Source: Alteraurantiacibacter aestuarii (GTDB lineage: Bacteria; Pseudomonadota; Alphaproteobacteria; Sphingomonadales; Sphingomonadaceae). Taken from it: a stretch of DNA of 64,000 nt. The DNA is taken from assembly GCF_009827405.1 (NCBI RefSeq), contig NZ_WTYY01000002.1, positions 62,001 through 126,000 on the forward strand, given 5' to 3'. Of the stretch, positions 10,281 to 18,646 are shown one piece after another. The translations under genes and the position numbers were made by a program. Position 1 is the stretch's first letter; each line of letters starts with the position of its first letter. The notes under the pieces are model-generated. The model saw only the letters and a list, made by a program, of their open reading frames with translations. It made no database searches and was not told the origin of the DNA.

Positions 10281-10946
10281 ATGACCGAGATCGCTTCCCC
10301 GCCCGTCACCCACGGCCCGCGTTTGAACGAGCCCGCGCCGGATTTCACCGCCAAGACCACCGAAGGCACCAAGAGCCTTGCCGATTACCGCGGCAAGTGG
10401 CTGATCCTGTTTTCGCATCCGGCTGACTTCACCCCGGTGTGCACCACGGAATTCATTGGCTTTGCCCGCCATGCCGATGAATTTGCCGCGATGAATGCCG
10501 AACTGCTCGGCCTGTCGATCGATTCCAATTACGCCCATATCGCCTGGCTGCGCAGTATCGAGCAGAACTTCGGCGTGCGAATACCCTTCCCGATTATCGA
10601 GGATATCTCGATGAATGTGGCCAGCGCCTATGGCATGGTCCACCCCGGCGCATCGGACACGCAGGCAGTGCGCTCCACCTTCTTCATCGATCCGCACGGG
10701 ATCCTGCGCGCAATGGTGCATTATCCCATGTCGAACGGCCGCTCGATCCCGGAATTCGTGCGCCTGCTCACGGCGATGCAGACCAGCGACGAGCACAAGA
10801 TCGCCACGCCGGAGAACTGGCAGCCGGGCGAAGACGTGATCGTCCCGCCCCCGCAGACCGCCACCGCCGCGCGTGATCGCGAGAGTGAAAGCGATGGCGA
10901 AGGCTACAAATATACCGACTGGTATTTCAGCAAGAAGAGCCTCTGA
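10281..10946 (+). CDS. 1-Cys peroxiredoxin (Prx6/AhpC-TSA superfamily)
   Basis: Reduces hydrogen peroxide and organic hydroperoxides in the cytoplasm. The peroxidatic cysteine is Cys54 in the motif SHPADFTPVCTTE. It is the only cysteine in the 221 residues, so no intramolecular resolving cysteine exists, and the long C-terminal domain (GYKYTDWYFSKK ending) matches Prx6-type enzymes. The reductant is unknown. It is monocistronic, preceded by a 257-bp AT-richer spacer that must hold its promoter and followed by a clear terminator. Redox control is likely but I see no certain OxyR site. Confidence 0.93.
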   Translation: MTEIASPPVTHGPRLNEPAPDFTAKTTEGTKSLADYRGKWLILFSHPADFTPVCTTEFIGFARHADEFAAMNAELLGLSIDSNYAHIAWLRSIEQNFGVRIPFPIIEDISMNVASAYGMVHPGASDTQAVRSTFFIDPHGILRAMVHYPMSNGRSIPEFVRLLTAMQTSDEHKIATPENWQPGEDVIVPPPQTATAARDRESESDGEGYKYTDWYFSKKSL

Positions 10947-10978
10947 TCCCCCCTCCCATCCATGGAGGCTCTTTGACG

Positions 10979-11014
10979 AAGGCCCGGCCCTGCGAGCAGG
11001 TGCCGGGCCTTTTC
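10979..11014 (+). terminator. Intrinsic terminator of the peroxiredoxin gene
   Basis: The arms AAGGCCCGGC (from 10979) and GCCGGGCCTT (from 11002) pair perfectly around a 13-nt loop and run into TTT. It lies about 30 bp past the peroxiredoxin stop and isolates that gene from rpsA. Confidence 0.85.
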
Positions 11015-11349
11015 ATGCCGGAGCGCTTCCCGGGACTCATCCAGAGGCAGCGCGTTTCGCTTGCTTTTCGAACCGTTTTCGCCTAGCTGCGCCCCGTTCG
11101 ATGGACAGGAACATGTCTGCGGCACGCTAACCTTGCATGGTCGGCATTCCACCGGGGCGCAACGTCGCCTTTTGCCATGCCTGTTTGCTGCTGCTGAGAT
11201 GCCCTGTTCAAGGAACGCCTGTGCGGCATGCGGCCACACGGGCAGATCGGCCCCTTTTGGCCCGCCAAGGCAATTCCGCCAAGGTGGAGAAAAGACCCCG
11301 GAAAACAACCCGGTGGCCGGAATACAACTGAAACAGGAAACTGTCTTTT
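11015..11349 (+). promoter_or_regulatory. 335-bp rpsA leader region with a possible promoter
   Basis: No protein gene is seen here. TTGCTT at 11061 and TAGCTG at 11084 are 17 bp apart and would make a sigma-70-like promoter with a leader of roughly 260 nt. Long rpsA leaders are known in other bacteria to mediate S1 autoregulation; whether that holds here is inference. The ribosome-binding region before ATG 11350 is weak (GGAAAC), consistent with an S1-type start. Confidence 0.35.
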
Positions 11350-13056
11350 ATGGCATCTACAGCCAATCCGACCCGCGATGATTTCGCGGCAATGCTCGAC
11401 GAACAGCTCGGCGGCGCCGATGGCGGCTTTGAAGGCCGCGTGGTCAAGGGCACCGTTACCGCAATTGAAAACGGCATGGCCGTTGTCGACGTAGGCCTCA
11501 AGAGCGAAGGCCGCGTCTCCCTCAAGGAATTCTCGCGTGGCGATGACGACCACGGCCTGACCGTCGGCAGCGAAGTTGAAGTCTTCGTTGACCGCGTCGA
11601 AAATGCCGATGGCGAAGCCATGCTCAGCCGTGACCGCGCCCGCCGCGAAGCTGCCTGGGACAAGCTGGAAAGCGAATTTGGCGAAGGCAAGCGCGTCGAA
11701 GGCCGTATCTTCGGCCGCGTGAAGGGCGGCTTCACTGTCGACCTCGACGGCGCCGTGGCCTTCCTGCCCGGCAGCCAGGTCGATATCCGCCCCGTGCGCG
11801 ATGTTACCCCGCTGATGGAAATGCCGCAGCCGTTCCAGATCCTGAAGATGGATCGCCGCCGCGGCAATATCGTGGTATCACGCCGCGCCGTGCTGGAAGA
11901 GACCCGCGCCGAACAGCGCAGCGAGCTGATCGAAGGCCTGGCAGAAGGCCAGGTTACCGAAGGCGTGGTCAAGAACATCACCGATTACGGTGCGTTCGTG
12001 GACCTGGGCGGTATCGACGGCCTGCTGCATGTCACCGACATGAGCTACAAGCGCGTCAACCACCCCAGCGAAGTGATCGAGATCGGCCAGACCGTGAAGG
12101 TCCAGATCATCCGCATCAATGCCGATACGCAGCGCATCTCGCTGGGCATGAAGCAGCTGGAAAGCGATCCGTGGGAAGGCGTCGCCGCCAAGTACCCGAT
12201 TGGCATGAAGGTCAGCGGCAACGTCACCAACATCACTGAATATGGCGCATTCGTGGAACTGGAAGCGGGCATCGAAGGCCTGGTCCATGTTTCCGAAATG
12301 AGCTGGACCAAGAAGAACGTCCACCCCGGCAAGATCGTCTCCACCTCGCAGGAAGTGGAAGTCGTGGTTCTGGAAGTGGATTCGGAAAAGCGCCGCATCT
12401 CGCTCGGCCTCAAGCAGGCCCAGCGCAATCCGTGGGAAGAATTCGCCGAAACGCATCCGGTCGGCTCGACCGTGTCGGGCGAAGTCAAGAACGCCACCGA
12501 ATTCGGCCTGTTCATCGGCCTGCCCGGCGATGTGGACGGCATGGTTCACATGTCCGACATCGCGTGGGGCATTTCGGGCGAAGACGCACTGGCACTTCAC
12601 CGCAAGGGTGAAGAGGTCAATGCCGTGGTGCTCGATGTCGATGTCGAGAAGGAGCGTATCTCGCTCGGCATGAAGCAGCTTGAAAAGGGTGCTCCTGCCG
12701 AAGGCGGTTCCACTTCCGGTGCGCACAAGCGCGGCGATGTGGTTACCGTTACCGTGCTCGAAGTTCGCGATGGCGGCCTCGAAGTGCAGGTGGGCGACGA
12801 TGGCGCAACCGGCTTCATCAAGCGTTCTGACCTTGGCCGTGATCGTGACGAACAGCGTCCCGATCGCTTCCAGACCGGTCAGAAGGTCGATGCGATGGTT
12901 ACCGGCTTCGATCGTTCGAAGAAGCCCAACTTCTCCATCAAGGCCCGCCAGATCTCGGAAGAGAAGGAAGCAGTGGCACAGTTCGGTTCGTCCGATTCGG
13001 GTGCTTCGCTGGGTGACATCCTCGGCGCCGCTCTCAAGAAGGGCGAAGGCGAGTAA
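11350..13056 (+). CDS. rpsA: 30S ribosomal protein S1
   Basis: S1 binds mRNA and unfolds leaders at the 30S platform. The 568 residues contain six S1/OB repeats; the repeated signatures DYGAFVDLGGIDGLLHVTDM, EYGAFVELEAGIEGLVHVSE and EFGLFIGLPGDVDGMVHMSD mark repeats three to five. The length fits the alphaproteobacterial protein (about 560-570). The ATG at 11350 is the only sensible start. A strong intrinsic terminator follows, so the gene appears to be its own unit although cmk-rpsA linkage is the common arrangement elsewhere. Confidence 0.96.
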   Translation: MASTANPTRDDFAAMLDEQLGGADGGFEGRVVKGTVTAIENGMAVVDVGLKSEGRVSLKEFSRGDDDHGLTVGSEVEVFVDRVENADGEAMLSRDRARREAAWDKLESEFGEGKRVEGRIFGRVKGGFTVDLDGAVAFLPGSQVDIRPVRDVTPLMEMPQPFQILKMDRRRGNIVVSRRAVLEETRAEQRSELIEGLAEGQVTEGVVKNITDYGAFVDLGGIDGLLHVTDMSYKRVNHPSEVIEIGQTVKVQIIRINADTQRISLGMKQLESDPWEGVAAKYPIGMKVSGNVTNITEYGAFVELEAGIEGLVHVSEMSWTKKNVHPGKIVSTSQEVEVVVLEVDSEKRRISLGLKQAQRNPWEEFAETHPVGSTVSGEVKNATEFGLFIGLPGDVDGMVHMSDIAWGISGEDALALHRKGEEVNAVVLDVDVEKERISLGMKQLEKGAPAEGGSTSGAHKRGDVVTVTVLEVRDGGLEVQVGDDGATGFIKRSDLGRDRDEQRPDRFQTGQKVDAMVTGFDRSKKPNFSIKARQISEEKEAVAQFGSSDSGASLGDILGAALKKGEGE

Positions 13057-13080
13057 GCCTTTCGCTTCACAGCGACCAGA

Positions 13081-13118
13081 AAAAGGCCCGTCCGCGACAT
13101 TCGCGGGCGGGCCTTTTC
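13081..13118 (+). terminator. Intrinsic terminator of rpsA
   Basis: A stem of about 14 bp, AAAAGGCCCGTCCGCG against CGCGGGCGGGCCTTTT with a 5-nt loop, followed by a T-rich run, lies 25 bp past the rpsA stop. Confidence 0.9.
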
Positions 13119-13150
13119 TTTTGCCGGCAGGAAAGCATAGACTGCGCGCC

Positions 13151-13555
13151 ATGAGAGCAAGCTGCCAATGCGGAAAGCTGAGCGCCAGCGTGGCGGACAG
13201 GACGGACGCGGCCACCGTGCTGTGCCATTGCAGCGACTGCCGCAAACGCAGCGGGTCGCCCTTTGGCGCGATGGCCTATTTCCCCAGAGATGCGGTCAGT
13301 GTGGAGGGTGAGGCGCGCGAATTCACCCGGCCAAGCGACAACGGTTTCACGTTTACCACCGGTTTTTGCCCCGATTGCGGCAGCACCGTGTATGGCCTTG
13401 CAAGCCGCATGCCCCAGATCATGGGGCTGACGCTGGGAACGCTGGAGGAAGGGGCACAGCTTGCGCCCACCCGGTCCGTGTATGAACAGGGCCGCTTCGA
13501 CTGGGTTCAGGTGCCCGGCGGCATCCCCCGCCACCAACAGGGACGAGGAAGCTGA
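13151..13555 (+). CDS. GFA (glutathione-dependent formaldehyde-activating) / CENP-V domain protein
   Basis: A 134-residue zinc protein. The cysteine pattern CQCG, CHCSDCRKRSG and CPDCGS is the GFA/CENP-V zinc-binding signature. The family is named after an enzyme thought to assist glutathione-formaldehyde adduct formation, but most members have no proven reaction. It ends one base before the gloB start, so it forms a two-gene unit with glyoxalase II, a glutathione-thioester hydrolase. A shared role in glutathione-linked aldehyde detoxification is reasonable but inferred. The ATG at 13151 follows the rpsA terminator closely. Confidence 0.88.
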   Translation: MRASCQCGKLSASVADRTDAATVLCHCSDCRKRSGSPFGAMAYFPRDAVSVEGEAREFTRPSDNGFTFTTGFCPDCGSTVYGLASRMPQIMGLTLGTLEEGAQLAPTRSVYEQGRFDWVQVPGGIPRHQQGRGS

Positions 13556-13556
13556 T

Positions 13557-14321
13557 ATGAGCCAGATTGAAATCCACCAATTCCCCTGCCTGTCGGACAA
13601 TTACGGCTATCTGGTGCACGATCCGGCCAGCGGCGAGACGACCTGCATCGATACGCCCGATGCCGATGAGTACCTGCGCCAGGCGGCGCTGAAGGGGTGG
13701 ACGATCACGCAGATCTGGAACACCCACTGGCATCCCGATCACGCCGGCGGCAATGAAGCGATCAAGGCCGCGACCGGATGCACCATCACCGCCCCGCTGG
13801 GCGATGCCGAGAAGATCGCCGGGATTGACCGCACCGTGCGCGATGGCGACCTGGTGAAGCTGGGAGATCACACAGCGCAGGTGATCGACGTGAGCGGCCA
13901 CACCATGGGCCACATCGCCTATCACCTGCCCGGCAGCGACATGGCTTTCGTGGGCGACAGCGTGTTTGCGCTGGGCTGCGGGCGGATGTTCGAAGGCACC
14001 GCCCCGCAATTCTGGGATTCGCTGGTGCGGGTGCGTTCGCTGCCGCCGCAGACCGTGCTTTATTGCGCGCACGAATATACCGCATCCAACGCCCGTTTCG
14101 CGCTCCACGCCGATCCTGAGAATGAGGCGCTGCGGGCCTATGCGGATGAGATCGCCGACAAGCGCAGCCGCGATGAGCCGACGGTTCCCTTTGTGCTGGA
14201 GCGTGAATTGCACACCAACCCGTTCCTGCGCGCAGACGATCCATCGTTGCAAGCCCGCTGGGGCGGCGATCTGCCGTACCAGACTTTCGCCGCACTCAGG
14301 GCCGCGAAGGACAGTTTCTGA
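13557..14321 (+). CDS. gloB: Hydroxyacylglutathione hydrolase (glyoxalase II)
   Basis: Hydrolyses S-lactoylglutathione to D-lactate and glutathione, the second step of methylglyoxal detoxification. The metallo-beta-lactamase motif THWHPDH is at residues 56-62, with later GDSVFALGCGR and YCAHEYT. Both the 254-residue length and the C-terminal ending NPFLR typical of glyoxalase II are present. The ATG at 13557 has a GAGG box about 9 bases upstream, better than in-frame codons from 13461 that overlap the GFA gene. Downstream, TGA triplets recur at 11-bp spacing (14319, 14330, 14341), placing a stop in each frame. Confidence 0.94.
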   Translation: MSQIEIHQFPCLSDNYGYLVHDPASGETTCIDTPDADEYLRQAALKGWTITQIWNTHWHPDHAGGNEAIKAATGCTITAPLGDAEKIAGIDRTVRDGDLVKLGDHTAQVIDVSGHTMGHIAYHLPGSDMAFVGDSVFALGCGRMFEGTAPQFWDSLVRVRSLPPQTVLYCAHEYTASNARFALHADPENEALRAYADEIADKRSRDEPTVPFVLERELHTNPFLRADDPSLQARWGGDLPYQTFAALRAAKDSF

Positions 14322-14333
14322 TCCGCGCCTGAT

Positions 14334-15212
14334 TTACGGCTGACGGGGCGCCATCAGCCCGCGATCGACCATCCAGTCCTCGATCCGTCCGGGCCAGCGC
14401 TGGAGCGAGACCAGATCGCTCGCCTCGCCCATGTTATAGGCGTGGCCGCCCTCCTGGTAGATGTGCAGTTCGGCAGAACCGCCAGCGGCGCGGTAGGCGA
14501 GGAAGATGTCGATGACGGGCTGCGAACAGCATTCATCGTCGGCAGCGGCGGATAGCAGCAAGGGCGGCGCGCCGGGCCCGGTATCCTCCACATCGCCGTG
14601 CATCGGGCCGGGAAATACCAGTATGCCGAAATCGGGCCGCGCATCGCCCCGGTCCAGCGCATCGCCTGCCCCTTCGGGCGGCACGGGCGGACTGAGCAGC
14701 GTCATGCGCGCCAGTTCCCCGCCTGCCGAAAAGCCCATCACGCCGATCTTGTGCGGATCGAGCGCAAATTGATCGGCCCGCGCGCGGATCAGTCGCACGG
14801 CGCGTTCTGCATCCTGGCGCGCATCTTCAATATCCCACGGCGACACCTCCTCATTGGCAAGGCGGTAATAGAGCACGAAGGCGCTCACTCCGCGGGCGGC
14901 GAACCAGCGCGCCACATCAGTGCCTTCGGTCGTGGTGACGAGGAATTCATGCGCCCCGCCCGGCATGATCACGACAGAAGCGCCGGTGCCCGTTCCGGCG
15001 GCAGCGGGGAAATGGACGATGGCCGGATCGTTGACCTGCCGCGTCCAGTATTCTCGCGAGACCTGGGCGATCTCTCGCCGCTCCTCATGGCCGGGAACGC
15101 CATTGTCCCACAGCGCGATGCGCGTGCCGGGGTCCTCTGCATCCTGAGCCACAGCGCTTGCGGCCGGCAGCAACAACAGCGCCGGCAACAGGCCGCGCAC
15201 ACATCTCATCAT
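14334..15212 (-). CDS. Exported alpha/beta hydrolase (esterase, BD-FAE/acetyl-xylan-esterase-like)
   Basis: A secreted or periplasmic serine esterase. A signal peptide covers residues 1-22 (hydrophobic core LLPALLLLPAASA, cleavage after AVAQ). The mature part has the oxyanion motif MPGGAHEF, the nucleophile elbow GFSAGG with Ser162, an acidic residue in AAADDE and a C-terminal His in EGGHAYNMG. Length is 292 residues. Similar proteins de-esterify plant polysaccharides or feruloyl esters, but the substrate cannot be inferred. The start has a good GGAGAGG box. It is convergent with gloB and upstream of the ATP synthase block, without operon partners. Confidence 0.85.
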   Translation of the reverse strand: MMRCVRGLLPALLLLPAASAVAQDAEDPGTRIALWDNGVPGHEERREIAQVSREYWTRQVNDPAIVHFPAAAGTGTGASVVIMPGGAHEFLVTTTEGTDVARWFAARGVSAFVLYYRLANEEVSPWDIEDARQDAERAVRLIRARADQFALDPHKIGVMGFSAGGELARMTLLSPPVPPEGAGDALDRGDARPDFGILVFPGPMHGDVEDTGPGAPPLLLSAAADDECCSQPVIDIFLAYRAAGGSAELHIYQEGGHAYNMGEASDLVSLQRWPGRIEDWMVDRGLMAPRQP

Positions 15213-15276
15213 CCACCCTCTCCCACAGTGAGCGGATGGTGCTGTGCGCGGGTGCTGCCGTCAAGCAGCGCACGGT

Positions 15277-15858
15277 TTATAGTTCGGAGATGACCTTGTC
15301 GGCCAGCGCTGCATCGGCAGCAGCATCATGCTTTTCGGCAATCAGCGCGGCAGCCGCAGCGGTGGAGGCATCGGCCGCGCGGGCGCGCAGGTGATCGATA
15401 GCCAGACGTTCGGCAGCGGCGATCTTCTCGCCCGCCATCTTCTCACGCCGGGCGATCATGGCCGCGGTGTCGCTTTCGGCCTTGGCGATGATCGAATCCG
15501 CCTCAACCTGGGCGTTCTCGATCATCGATGCTGCGTCCTTTTCCGCATTGGCGATCTTGGCCGCATATTCGGCGCGCAGCGCTTCGGCTTCTTCGCGCAG
15601 CTTGCGGGCTTCATCCAGCTGTTCGCGGATGGTGGCGATCTTGGCGTCAAGACCGCCGGCAATGGTCTTGTGCACCTTGGCGCCGAAAATGGCGATCAGG
15701 ATCAGCACCAGCATGGCCAGCGAAACCCACTGGAACGGCACCAGGCCGAGCAGCTCGGGTTCGGCATGCTCCACTGTTCCGCCGTGGCCTTCTTCGACGA
15801 AGGTCTGGGCGGCTTCGGTTTCAAAAACCTGCGGCAGAGGAGTTTCCGGATTAGCCAT
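15277..15858 (-). CDS. atpF: ATP synthase F0 subunit b
   Basis: The peripheral stalk subunit of the F0F1 ATP synthase. One membrane helix (about residues 42-60, FQWVSLAMLVLILIAIFGA) is followed by a long Ala/Glu/Lys coiled coil to residue 193. It overlaps the b' gene by 8 bp. Paired b and b' genes are typical for Alphaproteobacteria, where one copy of each builds a heterodimeric stalk. It is the last gene of the F0 block; the F1 genes are not in the window, as usual for this class. Confidence 0.92.
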   Translation of the reverse strand: MANPETPLPQVFETEAAQTFVEEGHGGTVEHAEPELLGLVPFQWVSLAMLVLILIAIFGAKVHKTIAGGLDAKIATIREQLDEARKLREEAEALRAEYAAKIANAEKDAASMIENAQVEADSIIAKAESDTAAMIARREKMAGEKIAAAERLAIDHLRARAADASTAAAAALIAEKHDAAADAALADKVISEL

Positions 15859-16348
15859 TGGCCATCATCGCCTTCTTAACAGCGGCACCAGCCACAGACT
15901 TGGTCACTTTGACACCAGCAAGGCGGGCCACGATATCCTGCGCCGCTTCGCTGGCGACAGCTTCGATCTCGGCCGCAGCAGCATGGCTGGCAGCGGCAAT
16001 GCGCGCTTCGGCCTCAGCTGCCTGTGTGTCGATCGCAGCCTGTACGGTTGCGAGTTTCGCTTCTGCAGAAGTTGCGGCCTTGGCCTTGGCTTCATGCACC
16101 AGAGCCTGCGCGGCGGCACGATTTTCATTCTCGCGCTTGCGCCAGGCATCTTCCTGTTCGTCCGCAGCATCACGGGCGGCCTGCGCTGCGGCAAGGTCGT
16201 CGGCAATCTGCTTGTCGCGCATGCCGATGTTATCCATCACACGCGGCACCATGCCCCGTCCGATGACGAAGAACACCGCGCCAAACACGACCAGCAACCA
16301 GAAAACCTGGCTGGACCATGTCTCGAGGATTTGGGCAATCTGGGGCAT
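15851..16348 (-). CDS. ATP synthase F0 subunit b'
   Basis: The second, diverged b-type stalk subunit, 165 residues. It starts MPQIAQILETWSSQVFWLL, has a single N-terminal helix (about 12-28) and a coiled-coil body, with the short KQIADDLAAAQ region seen in b' proteins. It lies 82 bp after atpE and overlaps atpF. Naming differs between databases (atpF', atpG, atpF2), so I leave the symbol empty. Confidence 0.9.
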   Translation of the reverse strand: MPQIAQILETWSSQVFWLLVVFGAVFFVIGRGMVPRVMDNIGMRDKQIADDLAAAQAARDAADEQEDAWRKRENENRAAAQALVHEAKAKAATSAEAKLATVQAAIDTQAAEAEARIAAASHAAAAEIEAVASEAAQDIVARLAGVKVTKSVAGAAVKKAMMANG

Positions 16349-16430
16349 GGACGGATTCCGTCTGTCAACAGGAGAACAGGTTCAAACCCCGGCCAGACGA
16401 TGATCGCCCGGCCGGGAAGGATTTGGTCGA

Positions 16431-16658
16431 TCAGGCGACGAAGATCAGGATCATCGCGACGACGAAGGCCAGCAGGCCGAGCAGCTCGGCAGCGGCGAAG
16501 CCGATGAACAGGCGGCCCTGCTGGCCGTCTGCCGCACCCGGATTGCGCAGTGCGCTTTCAAGGAACGAGCCGAATACGTTACCCACACCGATGGCGGCCA
16601 TGCCGGCACCGATAGCAGCGAGACCCGCACCAACGAGCTTTGCAGCTTCTGCGTCCAT
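16431..16658 (-). CDS. atpE: ATP synthase F0 subunit c
   Basis: The c-ring proteolipid, 75 residues and two transmembrane helices joined by the polar loop RNPGAADGQQ. The proton-carrying carboxylate is Glu58 in GFAAAELLGLL. Nothing in the ion site suggests sodium coupling. It sits between atpB and the b' gene and has a spacer of 44 bp to atpB and 82 bp to b', as commonly seen for this abundantly translated gene. Confidence 0.96.
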   Translation of the reverse strand: MDAEAAKLVGAGLAAIGAGMAAIGVGNVFGSFLESALRNPGAADGQQGRLFIGFAAAELLGLLAFVVAMILIFVA

Positions 16659-16702
16659 TATTATAACTCCTTTGTGTAAATTCTATTGGTCGAAACAGGC
16701 GA

Positions 16703-17494
16703 TTAGTGAAGGTTCTCGGCGTCGTTTATATACAGCGACGAGAGCAGTGCGAAGACATAGGCCTGGATGCCCGCAACGAGGATTTCCAGGGCGCAGATGC
16801 CAATCATCAGGATGAAGCTGAGCACGCCGACCACAGGGCCGATGCCACTGGAAAAGGCGTTCATGCCATCGATCACGAAGCTGGACAGCACTTCAAGCAG
16901 CACGTGTCCGGCCATCATGGCCACGAACAGTCGCAGGCCGAGGCTGAAGGGACGCACGAGGAAGGAAATCAGTTCGATCGGGAAGATGATCGGGATCATC
17001 GGCAGCGGCGTGCCCTGCGGCACGAACAGGCTGAAGAAATGCAGGCCATGCTTCCAGAAACCGACGATCAGCACGATCGAAAAGCTCATGATCGCGAGCA
17101 CGCCGGTGACGGTGAAGTGGCTGGTGAAGGTGAACGGGTGCACGCCGACAACGCCCAGCGGCATCAGCCCCAGCAGGTTGGCGAACAGGATGAACATGAA
17201 CAGGCTGAAGATATAAGGCACATATTTGCGCCCCGCCTTGCCCACATTGGCTTCCAGCATGTCATCGACAAAACCGGTGAAGCTTTCCACAGCCATCTGC
17301 CAGCGGCCGGGCACCAGCTCGCGCTTCATGCCGCCAAACATGAAAACCCACAGCGCGATGGCAGAGATCGCCATCCACAGCGCACTGTTGGTAAAGGCAA
17401 TGTTGTAGCCTGCCAGTTCCCAACCACCGGAGCCGAAAAGCGGCTCGATGGTGAACTGGTGCATAGGATCGACCTTGGCCGTTTCGCCTGCCAC
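16703..17494 (-). CDS. atpB: ATP synthase F0 subunit a
   Basis: The stator subunit forming the proton half-channels, 263 residues with about six membrane helices. The essential arginine is Arg188 in RPFSLGLRLFVAMMAGH. It begins MAGETAKVDPMHQFTIEP, matching alphaproteobacterial homologues. It follows atpI by about 50 bp and precedes atpE. Confidence 0.95.
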   Translation of the reverse strand: MAGETAKVDPMHQFTIEPLFGSGGWELAGYNIAFTNSALWMAISAIALWVFMFGGMKRELVPGRWQMAVESFTGFVDDMLEANVGKAGRKYVPYIFSLFMFILFANLLGLMPLGVVGVHPFTFTSHFTVTGVLAIMSFSIVLIVGFWKHGLHFFSLFVPQGTPLPMIPIIFPIELISFLVRPFSLGLRLFVAMMAGHVLLEVLSSFVIDGMNAFSSGIGPVVGVLSFILMIGICALEILVAGIQAYVFALLSSLYINDAENLH

Positions 17495-17547
17495 TGTGTT
17501 TCGCTTCCCTAAACCTGCCAGAACCTTGAAAACCGCTCGCCCGAAAA

Positions 17548-17865
17548 TCAGTCCGGGCGGCGGTTCGAAATTCGTATTATGTTCCTGAAGGCGACAATTA
17601 TCCCGAAGAACAACATCACCAACAGACCCCAGGGGCTGGTACCGGCAAGCCTGTCTATGGCCCAGCCGATAACGGCCCCTCCAAGAGGCCCACCGATTAG
17701 CTGCGCAAGCACCTGGTTACCGAGCCGGTAATTGGCATCGGCACCCTGGACCTGCGGCCGGTTGCGCTGTTCTTCCCGCTCGCGTGCAGCCTTGAGCCGC
17801 TCTTCGAGCGCGTCGATCCGCGCATCCTCACCGATGGGTTCCCGTGCGGGACTTTCTTCGCTCAT
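17548..17865 (-). CDS. atpI: AtpI/AtpZ-type F0 assembly protein
   Basis: A 105-residue membrane protein with a charged N-terminal region (about residues 1-45, likely coiled coil EERLKAAREREEQ) and two helices around GGPLGGAVIGWAIDRL and GLLVMLFFGIIVAFRNI. This matches AtpI/AtpZ, which assists c-ring assembly or magnesium handling next to ATP synthase genes. I chose the ATG at 17865 with AGGAG 7 bases upstream; the earlier ATG at 17916 adds an Arg/Cys-rich stretch unlikely to be real. First gene of the F0 operon. Confidence 0.85.
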   Translation of the reverse strand: MSEESPAREPIGEDARIDALEERLKAAREREEQRNRPQVQGADANYRLGNQVLAQLIGGPLGGAVIGWAIDRLAGTSPWGLLVMLFFGIIVAFRNIIRISNRRPD

Positions 17866-17981
17866 GCCTACTCCTCTTGCAAGGCGACGGCACGGGCAAC
17901 GAAAGGTGCCCGCCAAGGGCGCCGCCCCCTTAGGCGGGGGTCATATTCGAGTCAACCGGTGGGGTAGCAATCTTCCCGCTT

Positions 17982-18377
17982 TTAGGGGCAACGCGCATCG
18001 CGCAACGGGGGCGCAGAGGTGCGCCTTTGCCAGCTGCCATCGGGCGCCTGATACATCTCGCCCACTTCCGTGCGGGAAATGGCGAGACAGCCGGCGGTCA
18101 GCGCGTAGCTTTCCAGCGTGGCATTTTCTGCCTGCGCACGCTCGGTATAAACGGCGCGGCGGCGATTGTTGAGATCATTGACCATGGCCTGCAATTCGGG
18201 CGTGGCATTGCCGACGATGCCCAGATAGCCATCCATCTTCTCGCCTATCTGGCCATTGGCGCGCGCCGCCGCATAGGCGGGATCGCGCTGTGCCGAAGCT
18301 GGCACGGCCAATGTGCCCACCATCATGGCGGCCATCGCGGCATGCAGGGCAAATCGGCGGATCGGGTTATTGTTCAT
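17982..18377 (-). CDS. ydbL: YdbL family (DUF1318) exported protein
   Basis: A 131-residue protein with a signal peptide (cleavage after ASAQ, about residue 30) and the DUF1318 core in which short motifs ARANGQIGEKMDGYLG and LNNRRRAVYTERA are recognisable. YdbL is the chaperone-like periplasmic partner in the ydbH-ynbE-ydbL envelope operon. It lies 12 bp downstream of ynbE here. A C-terminal extension with two cysteines (GCLAIS and DARCP) is present, which may form a disulphide. Confidence 0.85.
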   Translation of the reverse strand: MNNNPIRRFALHAAMAAMMVGTLAVPASAQRDPAYAAARANGQIGEKMDGYLGIVGNATPELQAMVNDLNNRRRAVYTERAQAENATLESYALTAGCLAISRTEVGEMYQAPDGSWQRRTSAPPLRDARCP

Positions 18378-18389
18378 GTTTCGGCTCCG

Positions 18390-18599
18390 TCAGAAAATGT
18401 CGGCGTTTTCATCAATCGCATTCCCGGCGTCCTCTGCCAGGCGGTAAATCACTTCCTGCGTGATGTTGATGTTGAGTTCGATCACGATCGGTTCTGACGG
18501 CGCGTTCACCGTTATACAGCCCGATAGCGCCAGCAAACCCGCCAGCAAGCCTGGCAACAACACCGCGCTCCGCGTTGGAAATGCCTTAAGGTCCCTCAT
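18390..18599 (-). CDS. ynbE: YnbE family outer-membrane lipoprotein
   Basis: A 69-residue lipoprotein: the signal peptide ends in lipobox LSGC, so Cys27 would be lipidated, followed by the short strand-forming TVNAPSEPIVIELNINITQE typical of YnbE. In E. coli YnbE completes the YdbH beta-groove bridge at the outer membrane. I chose ATG 18599 (AAGGA box nearby) over ATG 18650, which overlaps the ydbH stop; coupling from 18650 is an alternative giving 86 residues. Confidence 0.85.
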   Translation of the reverse strand: MRDLKAFPTRSAVLLPGLLAGLLALSGCITVNAPSEPIVIELNINITQEVIYRLAEDAGNAIDENADIF

Positions 18600-18646
18600 C
18601 GGGTCCTTATGCGCTCCGCAGCGTTGGTTGGTCAATTTGACGGTGT

